This document shows positions 14,761 through 23,228 of a stretch of DNA of 48,703 nt, piece after piece. This DNA comes from an uncultured Bacteroidales bacterium (GTDB taxonomy: Bacteria > Bacteroidota > Bacteroidia > Bacteroidales > UBA932), in the NCBI GenBank assembly GCA_944326265.1, contig CALVDE010000009.1, positions 1-48,703 of the forward strand, in the 5' to 3' direction. Within the stretch, counting starts at the first letter, position 1, and each line of letters begins with the position of its first letter. The translations under genes and the position numbers were made by a program. The notes beneath the pieces are model-generated. The model saw nothing but the letters and a program-made list of their open reading frames with translations. It did not search any database and was not told the origin of the DNA.

Positions 14761-15465
14761 CTACTGATTCTGTTGGTTAAGGTGCTCACCATGAGTCTCA
14801 TTGAACACTTCGTTGAAATACTCTTCCTCGCTCAGTCCCATCTCCTGAGCTTTCTTGCGCGAGAGGTCCTTAATCTTCTCGACCCGGGCCGAGCCGCCTG
14901 TCACGTCGAATATCTTCTGCAGGTCGTCAAGGGATTCGCGGGCAATCTTGCGCAGGGGACCCGGGCCGCTCTTTCCGTAGTTGGCACCCACGCGGTCGTA
15001 CACGTCCTGCAGATGGTCCTCGATCCATTTGCCCACCGTCCCGTACTCAGGGTGGGAGGCGTACTTGAAGGTCTCGGGATGAACGCAGTAGCCGTAATTG
15101 AGGACATTGCCGCAGAGTACCTTGGCCAGAGCATACTGCTGCCGGCCTTTCTCGGACTCCACGAAGTAGCCCAGTTCAACGGATAGGGTGCGCAGGGCGA
15201 TGATGACCTGCCCGGGTGCATTGGTCCTGGGACAGCGGGTCACGCAGGACATGCACTCACCGCAGTACCATATCGTATCGCTCTTGAGTAACTTGATGAT
15301 CTCCTCGTCGTCCTGGGTCTGGACGATATTGACGATGTTCTTGGGGTTGTAGCGGTAGAATTCGGCAGCCGGGCACACAGCGGTGCAGGTCCCGCAGTTG
15401 ATGCAGGCCTTCAGTCCCTCTTGGAGCCGGACGTCGCTCATCAGCCGTTCGTATATCTTACCCAT
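14761..15465 (-). CDS. HdrC-like 2x[4Fe-4S] protein
   Basis: The 234-residue protein has cysteine motifs C21-C24-C27-C31-P and C68-C71-C74-C78-P, spaced as in HdrC. It then has a long helical C-terminal half with a charged coiled-coil-like end (KIKDLSRKKAQEMGLSEEEY). It would carry electrons between the HdrA- and HdrB-like subunits. It begins 12 bases after carB and ends 6 bases before the HdrB-like gene. The carB-to-hdr junction has no visible promoter, suggesting the Hdr genes may be read through from carAB or from a promoter inside carB. Confidence 0.82.
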   Translation of the reverse strand: MGKIYERLMSDVRLQEGLKACINCGTCTAVCPAAEFYRYNPKNIVNIVQTQDDEEIIKLLKSDTIWYCGECMSCVTRCPRTNAPGQVIIALRTLSVELGYFVESEKGRQQYALAKVLCGNVLNYGYCVHPETFKYASHPEYGTVGKWIEDHLQDVYDRVGANYGKSGPGPLRKIARESLDDLQKIFDVTGGSARVEKIKDLSRKKAQEMGLSEEEYFNEVFNETHGEHLNQQNQ

Positions 15466-15477
15466 AATAATTGCGGT

Positions 15478-18400
15478 CTATCTGTATTCGTCCCAGGACT
15501 TGATCTGGATATTGTCGAGGGGCATGTTGCAGAATGCCGTGATGAAAGCCGATGCAAGCCTGGTGTTGGTTATAATCGGGATGTTGAAGTCCACGGCGGC
15601 GCGGCGGATGCGGTAGCCGTTGTCCAGTTCCTCCTTGGTGAGATTCTTAGGGATATTGACCACCAGGTCTATCTTGCGCTCGTGAAGCATCTCCAGGGCC
15701 TGAGGCTCTCCGGTTTCCGACGGCCAGTACACCAAAGTGGCAGGGACTCCGTTGTCCACCAGGAACTTGTAGCTTCCGCCCGTGGCAAATATAGAGTAAT
15801 TGTGCTTGGCCAGCAGCCTGCAGGCACCCAGGAGCTCGACTTTCTGCTTGGCATCTCCTGAGGATACCAGAATATTCTTGCCGGGCACGGTATAGCCTAC
15901 TGAGAGCATGGCCTTGAGCACAGCCTCGTTGGTGTCGTCTCCGATGCAGCCCACTTCTCCGGTGGAGGCCATGTCCACTCCGAGGACGGGGTCGGCCTTC
16001 TGCAGACGGGAGAATGAGAACTGGGAGGCCTTCACGCCCACGTAGTCAAGGTCGAACGCACTCTTTTCAGGAGGAGTGACCTTCTCTCCGGTCATGACCT
16101 TGGTGGCCAGCTCGATAAGGTTGATCTTAAGCACCTTGGACACGAAAGGGAAACTTCTCGAGGCCCTGAGGTTGCACTCGATGACCTTGATGTCGTTTTC
16201 CTTGGCCAGGAACTGGATGTTGAAGGGGCCCGAGATCTTCAGGGCCTCGGCTATCTTGCGGGCTATCTTCTTTATCCTGCGGGCGGTCTCCACGTACAGC
16301 TTCTGAGGCGGGAACTGAATGGTCGCATCGCCCGAGTGCACGCCCGCGAACTCGATGTGCTCCGAGATTGCGTAGGCTATGACGGTTCCGTGGTCGGCCA
16401 CTGCGTCGAACTCTATCTCCTTGGCGTGCTGGATAAATTCCGATACGACAACAGGGTGTTTCTTAGAAACTTCCGCCGCCAGTTTCAGGAACTGCTCGAG
16501 CTCGGTATCGTTGGAGCATACGTTCATCGCCGCACCCGAGAGCACGTAGGAGGGACGCACCAGGACGGGGAAGCCCACGTCGCGGATGAAGCTGTGGATG
16601 TCGTTCATTGAGGTCAGCTCCCTCCAGCGGGGCTGGTCTATGCCGAGACGGTCGAGCATGGCCGAGAAACGGTTGCGGTCCTCGGCGTTGTCGATGCTGT
16701 CTGCGGTGGTGCCTAAGATGGGCACTTTGGCTGCGTCGAGACGGGTGGCCAGGTTGTTGGGAATCTGTCCGCCCATGGATATGATGACTCCGTGCGGCTC
16801 CTCCAGGTCACAGATGTCGAGCACCCTCTCGTAGGTGAGCTCGTCGAAGTAGAGACGGTCGCACATATCGTAGTCGGTGGATACTGTCTCGGGGTTGTAG
16901 TTGATCATGATGCCCCTCCAGCCGCTCTTGCGGATGGTCTGCAGGGCATTGACGCTGCACCAGTCGAACTCCACGGAGCTGCCTATGCGGTAGGCACCCG
17001 AACCGAGCACGACAATCGACTTGCCGTCATGCTCATAGACTATGTCAGATGCAGTACCGTTGTAGGTCAGATAGAGGTAGTTGGTCTGGGCGGGGAACTC
17101 GGCTGCGAGAGTGTCGATCTGCTTGACTACGGGCAGCACTCCGAGCTTCTTGCGGTACTCGCGCACCTTTATGACCATCTCGTCTGTGTCGATGCGGTCC
17201 TTGAGGATGTGGCGTCCGATCTGGAAGTCGGAGAAGCCCTGGCGCTTGGCCTGTCGCAGCAGGGGCTCGCCCAGTTCTTCGAGGGAGCTAAGGGCGGAGA
17301 GTTCTGCGGCAGTGTTGATGATGTTCATCAGCTTGTCGATGAACCAGCGGTCTATCTTGGTGAGTTCGTGTATCTTCTCGGGGGTGTAGCCGTGAGTCAG
17401 GGCCTTGGATATGACGAAGATGCGGTTGTCGGTGGGCTCGCGGAGGGCCTTGTCGATGTTCTCGATGGGGATCTCCTTGTTGCCGGTGAAGCCGTGGGCT
17501 CCCTGTCCGATCATTCTCAGACCCTTCTGCAGGGCCTCCTCGAAGGTGCGGCCGATGGCCATCACCTCGCCGACGCTCTTCATGCTGCTGCCGATCTCGC
17601 GGGATACGCCGTGGAACTTGGAAAGGTCCCAGCGGGGAATCTTGCAGACCACGTAGTCCAGGGCGGGCTCGAAGAAGGCCGGGGTAGTCTTGGTAATGGA
17701 GTTCTTCAGCTCGAACAGGCCGTAGCCCAGACCGAGCTTGGCGGCCACGAAGGCGAGGGGATAACCCGTAGCCTTGGAGGCCAGGGCCGAGGAGCGGCTC
17801 AGACGGGCGTTGACCTCGATGACGCGGTAGTCCTCGGAGTTGGGGTCGAAGGCGAACTGTACGTTGCACTCACCGACGATGCCCACGTGACGGACGATGC
17901 GTATCGAGAGCTCGCGGAGCAGGTTGTACTCATGGTTGGTCAGGGTCTGGGACGGAGCGACCACGATACTCTCGCCGGTATGGATTCCGAGCGGGTCGAA
18001 GTTCTCCATGTTGCAGACCGTAATGCAGTTGTCGTAGCGGTCGCGCACCACCTCGTATTCTATCTCCTTCCACCCCTTGAGGGACTTCTCCACCAGCACT
18101 TGAGGTGAGTAGGAGAAGGCTTTCTCTCCCAGCTTGATAAGCTCGTCCGGATTGTCGCAGAATCCGCTGCCGAGACCGCCGAGGGCGTAGGCCGCGCGAA
18201 GAATTACCGGATAGCCGAGCTCGGAGGCTGCGGCGAGGGCATCCTCGATATTGCTGACCGCATGGCTCTTTATGGACTTAACATTGATCTCATCGAGCCT
18301 CTTGACGAAGAGCTCGCGGTCCTCGGTATCCATGATCGCCTGGACGGGGGTGCCGAGCACCTTCAGGTTGTATTTTTCCAGGATTCCCTCCCTGTACAGG

Positions 18401-18699
18401 GCCACTCCGCAGTTCAGCGCGGTCTGACCTCCGAATGCGAGGAGAATGCCCTGGGGCTGCTCCTTTTTGATAACCGCCTCAACGAAGAAGGGTGTCACGG
18501 GGAGGAAATATATCTTGTCGGCTATACCCTCCGATGTCTGGACGGTAGCGATGTTGGGATTGATCAGGATAGTCTCTATGCCTTCCTCGCGCATGGCCTT
18601 GAGGGCCTGGGAGCCGGAGTAGTCGAACTCGCCGGCCTCGCCTATTTTGAGTGCTCCTGAACCTAAGAGCAGGACTTTCTTTATAGTGGTGTCGATCAT
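15478..18699 (-). CDS. carB: Carbamoyl-phosphate synthase large subunit
   Basis: At 1073 residues this is the usual length. It has two duplicated ATP-grasp halves: the first with ALGGLGSGFC and the second with RPSYVLSGAAMNVC, each followed by ENARLSRSSA-type or CNLRASRSFPF metal/ATP stretches. It ends with an MGS-like allosteric domain (KHNYSIFATGGSYKFL). It makes carbamoyl phosphate from bicarbonate, ATP and ammonia channelled from CarA, for pyrimidines and arginine. It begins 3 bases after carA and continues closely into the Hdr-like genes. A 438-residue opposite-strand frame inside it is coding-bias shadow. Confidence 0.97.
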   Translation of the reverse strand: MIDTTIKKVLLLGSGALKIGEAGEFDYSGSQALKAMREEGIETILINPNIATVQTSEGIADKIYFLPVTPFFVEAVIKKEQPQGILLAFGGQTALNCGVALYREGILEKYNLKVLGTPVQAIMDTEDRELFVKRLDEINVKSIKSHAVSNIEDALAAASELGYPVILRAAYALGGLGSGFCDNPDELIKLGEKAFSYSPQVLVEKSLKGWKEIEYEVVRDRYDNCITVCNMENFDPLGIHTGESIVVAPSQTLTNHEYNLLRELSIRIVRHVGIVGECNVQFAFDPNSEDYRVIEVNARLSRSSALASKATGYPLAFVAAKLGLGYGLFELKNSITKTTPAFFEPALDYVVCKIPRWDLSKFHGVSREIGSSMKSVGEVMAIGRTFEEALQKGLRMIGQGAHGFTGNKEIPIENIDKALREPTDNRIFVISKALTHGYTPEKIHELTKIDRWFIDKLMNIINTAAELSALSSLEELGEPLLRQAKRQGFSDFQIGRHILKDRIDTDEMVIKVREYRKKLGVLPVVKQIDTLAAEFPAQTNYLYLTYNGTASDIVYEHDGKSIVVLGSGAYRIGSSVEFDWCSVNALQTIRKSGWRGIMINYNPETVSTDYDMCDRLYFDELTYERVLDICDLEEPHGVIISMGGQIPNNLATRLDAAKVPILGTTADSIDNAEDRNRFSAMLDRLGIDQPRWRELTSMNDIHSFIRDVGFPVLVRPSYVLSGAAMNVCSNDTELEQFLKLAAEVSKKHPVVVSEFIQHAKEIEFDAVADHGTVIAYAISEHIEFAGVHSGDATIQFPPQKLYVETARRIKKIARKIAEALKISGPFNIQFLAKENDIKVIECNLRASRSFPFVSKVLKINLIELATKVMTGEKVTPPEKSAFDLDYVGVKASQFSFSRLQKADPVLGVDMASTGEVGCIGDDTNEAVLKAMLSVGYTVPGKNILVSSGDAKQKVELLGACRLLAKHNYSIFATGGSYKFLVDNGVPATLVYWPSETGEPQALEMLHERKIDLVVNIPKNLTKEELDNGYRIRRAAVDFNIPIITNTRLASAFITAFCNMPLDNIQIKSWDEYR

Positions 18700-18702
18700 G
18701 GT

Positions 18703-19773
18703 CTACAGCATTTTAATGAATTTGTCAAAGAGGAATTCGGTGTCGGTCGGACCGCTGGAAGCCTCCGGATGGAACTGTACGGAGAAGAAACGGCCGCTCT
18801 TGTGCCGCAGGCCCTCGTTGGTGCCGTCGTTCATATTGACGAAAAGGGGCTCCCAGTCAGCGCCGAGGGTGTCTCCGTCCACAGCGTAACCGTGGTTCTG
18901 GGAAGTGACGTAGCAGCGTTCGGTGCCTACGAGGCGGACGGGCTGGTTGTGGCTGCGGTGGCCGTATTTGAGCTTGAAGGTCGAAGCGCCTCCGGCCTTG
19001 GCCAGCAGCTGGTTGCCCATGCAGATACCGAATATCGGCTTCTCAGCTGCCATGGCTTTCTGAATGTTACGGACGGCCTCGCCGCAGTACTCCGGGTTGC
19101 CGGGACCGTTGGAGATGAACAGACCGTCGTACTCCATGGTGTTGAAATCGTAGTCCCAGGGTACGCGGATGACCTCGATGTCACCGGAGCGGAGGAGGCA
19201 GCGGAGGATGTTGTTTTTGACTCCGCAGTCGAGCAGCACTACTTTCTTCCCGGCAGGGTTGCCGTAACGGATCACCTCCTTGCAGCTGACTATGGCCACC
19301 TGGTTTTCCGAGCCCGGGTCGTAAAGTGTCTCCGGTACCTCGAAGCCCTCAGGCACGATGCAGCCGGGCATGGAGCCCTGCTCGCGGAGGATCTTGGTGA
19401 TCTCCCTGGTGTCCACTCCGAAGATGCCGGGGATGCGGTATTCCTTGAGCCACTGATCCAGGCTCTTGACCGCGCTCCAGTGGCTGTACTTGAAGGAGTA
19501 GTCGGAGATGATCAGACCCCGGACGTGGATGCGCTCGGACTCGAAGTTGACGGATATACCGTCGGCCGTCTTCTCTTCAGGAACTCCGTAGTTGCCTACA
19601 AGAGGGTAGGTTACACATAATATCTGACCCGAGTAGGAAGGGTCGGTGAGGGATTCGGGATAGCCGACCATGGCGGTGTTGAAGACCACCTCTCCGTCGG
19701 CACGGCCCTCATAGCCGAAGGAAAATCCTTTGACCGCAAAGTCTTTTCCGAGATGTAATAGTGCTTCTTTCAT
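18703..19773 (-). CDS. carA: Carbamoyl-phosphate synthase small subunit
   Basis: The 356-residue glutaminase subunit has the CarA N-terminal domain and a class-I glutamine amidotransferase domain. The latter has oxyanion SNGPGNPEYC, nucleophile GICMGNQLLA and the catalytic His/Glu pair in VQFHPEASSGP. It supplies ammonia to CarB. The start at MKEALLHL was chosen because it sits 11 bases after the -7 box; the frame extending to 19830 would start upstream of that box. It is the first gene of the long minus-strand run and is divergent from the nfeD-like gene. Confidence 0.96.
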   Translation of the reverse strand: MKEALLHLGKDFAVKGFSFGYEGRADGEVVFNTAMVGYPESLTDPSYSGQILCVTYPLVGNYGVPEEKTADGISVNFESERIHVRGLIISDYSFKYSHWSAVKSLDQWLKEYRIPGIFGVDTREITKILREQGSMPGCIVPEGFEVPETLYDPGSENQVAIVSCKEVIRYGNPAGKKVVLLDCGVKNNILRCLLRSGDIEVIRVPWDYDFNTMEYDGLFISNGPGNPEYCGEAVRNIQKAMAAEKPIFGICMGNQLLAKAGGASTFKLKYGHRSHNQPVRLVGTERCYVTSQNHGYAVDGDTLGADWEPLFVNMNDGTNEGLRHKSGRFFSVQFHPEASSGPTDTEFLFDKFIKML

Positions 19774-19784
19774 ATCTAAGAATG

Positions 19785-19792
19785 CAAAATTA
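19785..19792 (-). promoter_or_regulatory. Bacteroidetes -7 box for carA and the genes behind it
   Basis: On the minus strand it reads TAATTTTG, matching TAnnTTTG, 11 bases before the carA ATG. It is the only clear promoter I see for the closely spaced minus-strand run down to about 7.9 kb; internal promoters within genes cannot be excluded. Confidence 0.55.
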
Positions 19793-19814
19793 GAAAAAAT
19801 TGGCATTTGTGCCT

Positions 19815-19822
19815 TATCTTTG
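19815..19822 (+). promoter_or_regulatory. Bacteroidetes -7 box for the nfeD-like gene
   Basis: TATCTTTG matches TAnnTTTG and ends 19 bases before the ATG at 19842. It and the carA -7 box are 22 bases apart, so the two divergent promoters overlap. Confidence 0.55.
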
Positions 19823-19841
19823 TGGTACAAAAAACCGACAG

Positions 19842-21206
19842 ATGAAAAAAATACTCGTCACACTCGCAGCCATAGCGGCATTTATCAGTTATTTCTCAGC
19901 CGCTTCGGCATATTCCCAGGAGACACCTGGAAAGGACACGGTCTACGTCATCGAAATCAAGCAGAATATCGACAACTCCTCCATGCGCAGGCTCAGCCTC
20001 GGGCTCGAGGACGCTCAGGCCAAGGGAGCGGACTACATAATCCTGCATCTGGACACTTACGGAGGAGCGGTGGAGGCGGCCGACAGCATGCGCAAGGCCA
20101 TCCTTCATGCGCCTGTCCCTGTAGTGGCTTTCGTGGACCTTCAGGCCGCCTCCGCAGGAGCCCTTATATCCATAGCCTGCGACTCGATATACATGAGGCC
20201 CGGGGCATCGATAGGGGCCGCTACGGTGGTCAATCAGAACGGGGAGGTGATGCCGGACAAATACCAGTCCTTCATGCGCGGGATGATGCGCTCCACCGCA
20301 GAGGCCCACGGGAGGAGGGCAGACGGCACCTGGTTCAGGGACCCTGCCATAGCGGAAAAAATGGTGGATACGGCGGGGGTCCTCAGCTTCACCCCGGACG
20401 AGGCGATAAAGGCCCGCTACTGCGAGGGCAAGGCCGAATCAATAGATGAGGTAGTGGAGCATATCGGACTGGAAGAATGTGAGATAATCCATCAGGAGCT
20501 GTCTCCTCTCGAGAGGTTCATCCTCTTCATGATGTCCCCGGTCCTGCAGGGAATTTTCCTGATGATGATCATCGGAGGCATCTACTTCGAGGTGCAGTCC
20601 CCCGGACTCGGGCTGCCGTCCATCATAGCAATTCTCGGGGCAGTACTCTATTTCTCGCCCCTGTACATCCACGGTCTGGCCATGAACTGGGAGATAGTGA
20701 TGTTCGTAATAGGACTGATCCTGCTCGGGGTGGAGATATTCGTCACGCCGGGATTCGGGGTGGCGGGCATCATCGGAGCCATCCTCTCCCTCGGGGCCCT
20801 CATCTTCGCAATGGTGGACAATGACCTCCTGTATTTCGAAGGGCACCTCAACCTTCAGGTCATCCTTACTCCCTGCGCAATAGTTTTAGTATCCACTGTC
20901 CTGGCCCTGATTCTGTCCATCTGGGGCGCATCCAAGCTCTTCCCCAAAAAGTCATTCTCCCACATCGCTCAGAAGACCGAGCTCAAGGGAGACGAAGGCT
21001 GGGTAGGAGTGGAGACAGGCACCATTGCAGGTTGTGTGGGACAGGAAGTTACGGCTGCCACCGAAATGTGTCCTTCAGGTAAGGTAGAATACAGCGGCAG
21101 GCAGTATGAGGCCGTCATGGAATACGGTTCGGCAAGCACCGGAGACCGGCTGAAGGTCATCCGCGCTGAGGGCGGCCGTCTGTACTGCGTCCGTCTTTCT
21201 CAATAA
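19842..21206 (+). CDS. NfeD-like membrane serine protease (ClpP-class, long form)
   Basis: The 454-residue protein has an N-terminal signal peptide and a ClpP-like serine protease domain (HLDTYGGAVEAADSMRKAI and LQAASAGALISIACD with the catalytic Ser). Four or five transmembrane helices follow (about 225-365), then a C-terminal OB-fold NfeD domain (GWVGVETGTI... GDRLKVIRAEGGRLYC). Long NfeD proteins (NfeD1b/STOPP type) usually act with stomatin-like membrane proteins, none of which is adjacent here. The start at MKKILVTL was chosen for the signal peptide and promoter spacing. Its 3' end overlaps the 3' end of ispG by 50 bases on opposite strands. Confidence 0.88.
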   Translation: MKKILVTLAAIAAFISYFSAASAYSQETPGKDTVYVIEIKQNIDNSSMRRLSLGLEDAQAKGADYIILHLDTYGGAVEAADSMRKAILHAPVPVVAFVDLQAASAGALISIACDSIYMRPGASIGAATVVNQNGEVMPDKYQSFMRGMMRSTAEAHGRRADGTWFRDPAIAEKMVDTAGVLSFTPDEAIKARYCEGKAESIDEVVEHIGLEECEIIHQELSPLERFILFMMSPVLQGIFLMMIIGGIYFEVQSPGLGLPSIIAILGAVLYFSPLYIHGLAMNWEIVMFVIGLILLGVEIFVTPGFGVAGIIGAILSLGALIFAMVDNDLLYFEGHLNLQVILTPCAIVLVSTVLALILSIWGASKLFPKKSFSHIAQKTELKGDEGWVGVETGTIAGCVGQEVTAATEMCPSGKVEYSGRQYEAVMEYGSASTGDRLKVIRAEGGRLYCVRLSQ

Positions 21207-22509
21207 GCTCCAACAGCACGTCTATGGCCTTCTCCTGAGGCACGGAGCGCACTACTGCCTCCTTACCCCGGTAGATGGACACCTTGCCGCGTCCCTCGCC
21301 GATATAGCCGTAATCGGCGTCGGCCATCTCGCCAGGGCCGTTGACGATGCAGCCCATGACCGCGATGGTCAGGCCGCGGAGATGGGAGGTGCGGAGCTTC
21401 ACTTCGTTGAAAGTGGACTCGATGTCGTAGAGGGTCCGGCCGCAGCTGGGGCAGGCGATGTACTCGCACTGGGTGATGCAGCGGCGCGTGGCCTGCATTA
21501 TATCGGATTTAAACTGCTCTATCTCAGATTTATCAGCCTCCTTATCTCCATAGATGCAGCGGATGTCGAAATCGTCTATTTCCTTATTCACCAGCATGGG
21601 GCCGAGTATGCATGAGGCCTTGACGATGAACTCCTCGTGGGAGACGCAGCGGAGCTCGAAGGAAGGGACTCCATCCCTGATGCCGGTCTGATAGTCAGAG
21701 GGCTTCTGAGCCGTGTCGAAGAACTCTGCTATGAGCCTTGCCGGGACAATCTCATTGACCGGGGGCTCGGTGAGGGATACCCTGATGGTATCCCCGATAC
21801 CGCGGGAGAGCAGGGTCGCCAGACCGGCCGCCGACTTGATGCGGCCCATGTCCCCGTTGCCGGCCTCGGTGACTCCGAGATGCAGGGGGAAGATGATTCC
21901 GCGCTCCTCCATCCACTGCTGAAGGAGGATGTAGGCCCGGGTCATGACCGGGACGTTGCTGGCCTTGAGCGAGAGCACCACATTGTAGAAATCCTCGTCG
22001 ATGCACATCTGTACCCACTCCGACATGGCTTCCTGCATTCCTTTAGGTGTATTGCCGTAGAGCTCTGTTATACGGGCGCCTAAAGAGCCGTGATTGATGC
22101 CTATGCGGACGGCCGTCCCGTGCCTGCGGCATTCTTCCAGGAACCTGCGGAACTGGCTGCACGCCACCTCGTGGTCCTTGGCGAAATTGCCTGGATTGAT
22201 GCGGACCTTGTCGGCCACTGCGGCTGCGGCGATGGCCACCTCCGAGGAGAAGTGGACGTCGGCCACCAGGGGAACGGGAACGCCCATTGCCCTGAGACGG
22301 GTCTTTATCTTCCCGAGAGACTCCACCTCACGGAGACCCTGGGTGGTGAGCCTGACCAGCTGCGAGCCGGCCTCATACAGGCCGAGACACTGCTGTACGG
22401 CAGCGTCCAGGTCATTGGTGTCGCAGTTGCACATACTCTGGACGACGGTCCTGCCTGCATCGTGTCCGATGAGCAGGCTATCTCCTATATTTGCAGTGAT
22501 GTAGCGCAT
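21157..22509 (-). CDS. ispG: (E)-4-hydroxy-3-methylbut-2-enyl-diphosphate synthase, short-insert form
   Basis: IspG makes HMBPP in the MEP isoprenoid pathway. The 450-residue protein has the TIM-barrel part (PLVADVHFSSEVAI, KVRINPGNF, GINHGSLG, LHLGVTEAG and DTIRVSLTEPP) and the C-terminal 4Fe-4S part (ACPSCGR and MGCIVNGPGEM, giving three Cys and the Glu ligand). Between them lies an insert of roughly 95 residues absent from E. coli IspG but much shorter than the A* domain of most Bacteroidetes IspG proteins (about 600 residues in total). The start at MRYITAN sits 2 bases after the upstream barrel gene; the frame running to 22575 is shadow. It is the last gene of the relA/lipoprotein/barrel/ispG run. 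Confidence 0.92.
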   Translation of the reverse strand: MRYITANIGDSLLIGHDAGRTVVQSMCNCDTNDLDAAVQQCLGLYEAGSQLVRLTTQGLREVESLGKIKTRLRAMGVPVPLVADVHFSSEVAIAAAAVADKVRINPGNFAKDHEVACSQFRRFLEECRRHGTAVRIGINHGSLGARITELYGNTPKGMQEAMSEWVQMCIDEDFYNVVLSLKASNVPVMTRAYILLQQWMEERGIIFPLHLGVTEAGNGDMGRIKSAAGLATLLSRGIGDTIRVSLTEPPVNEIVPARLIAEFFDTAQKPSDYQTGIRDGVPSFELRCVSHEEFIVKASCILGPMLVNKEIDDFDIRCIYGDKEADKSEIEQFKSDIMQATRRCITQCEYIACPSCGRTLYDIESTFNEVKLRTSHLRGLTIAVMGCIVNGPGEMADADYGYIGEGRGKVSIYRGKEAVVRSVPQEKAIDVLLELIEKDGRSTDGRPQRG

Positions 22510-22511
22510 AT

Positions 22512-23228
22512 CTATTTGAGTTTTACATGAACTCCAAAATTGATGCTGGCCTGCCATGGATAGCTGTACATCCATGACGTGCTGCTCATCCTTTCAGGAT
22601 GATACAGCATGGACAGGGAGTAGTGATACGCTCCTTCCAGGTGGAATTCCACTCTTTTCCCAAGTATGTAGGCAAGTCCGGCACCTCCGACTATTCCGTA
22701 ATCAAGCCGGATATCGTAACAGTCAAAACCGTTGGCTTTCGTAGTCGCAAAGCGGTATCCTATGAAGGGCCCAAGGCTTATGAGGATTCTGAAATGCTCT
22801 CCGAGGTCTATGTGGAAAGCGGACAGAAAAGGCAGCTCAACGACAGACACGGTCTGCTCGAAATTCTCAAAACTGTATTCGTCATTGACAAATCCGTAGC
22901 GGGTATACCTGAGTCCTGTCTGAAGTCCGAAAAAGTCATATACGTCCCACAGCGGATGATAGTAGGTATACAGCACGGCGATATTGAGGGGAGAGTTTAC
23001 GGATTTTATGCCCATGTCCGGAGTAATGTTGACACCGGTAAAAGAAAAATCGTAACGCACTCCTATGAGATGTTCCGGATATTTTTGAGGAAGTACCTTG
23101 ACGGTCGTATCCCACTGTATTCCGGGCTCAATCTTATGGGACACAGTATCGGTATTTCTTTGAGCCGATGCACTCAGGGATATCGACAACAGCAGGATAC
23201 ATGTTGTTATTGAAAGTATCGGTCTCAT
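22512..23228 (-). CDS. Outer-membrane beta-barrel protein (PorT/OmpX-like)
   Basis: The 238-residue protein has a signal peptide ending ISLSASA-Q. It then shows alternating hydrophobic/polar strands rich in aromatic residues (GVRYDFSFTGVNI, LQTGLRYTRYGF, IGYRFATTKANG, YGIVGGAGLAYILG) and ends in a strand finishing VHVKLK. This is the pattern of Bacteroidetes 8-10-strand PorT/outer-membrane proteins. Its ATG overlaps the stop of the upstream lipoprotein gene, and it ends 2 bases before ispG. Function beyond membrane location is unknown. Confidence 0.75.
   Translation of the reverse strand: MRPILSITTCILLLSISLSASAQRNTDTVSHKIEPGIQWDTTVKVLPQKYPEHLIGVRYDFSFTGVNITPDMGIKSVNSPLNIAVLYTYYHPLWDVYDFFGLQTGLRYTRYGFVNDEYSFENFEQTVSVVELPFLSAFHIDLGEHFRILISLGPFIGYRFATTKANGFDCYDIRLDYGIVGGAGLAYILGKRVEFHLEGAYHYSLSMLYHPERMSSTSWMYSYPWQASINFGVHVKLK

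Noticed and set aside
16792-18108. 438-residue plus-strand open frame inside carB
   Set aside because: It is fully antisense to an unmistakable CarB, lacks known motifs and is rich in Val/Gly/Leu as expected from complementary codon bias.
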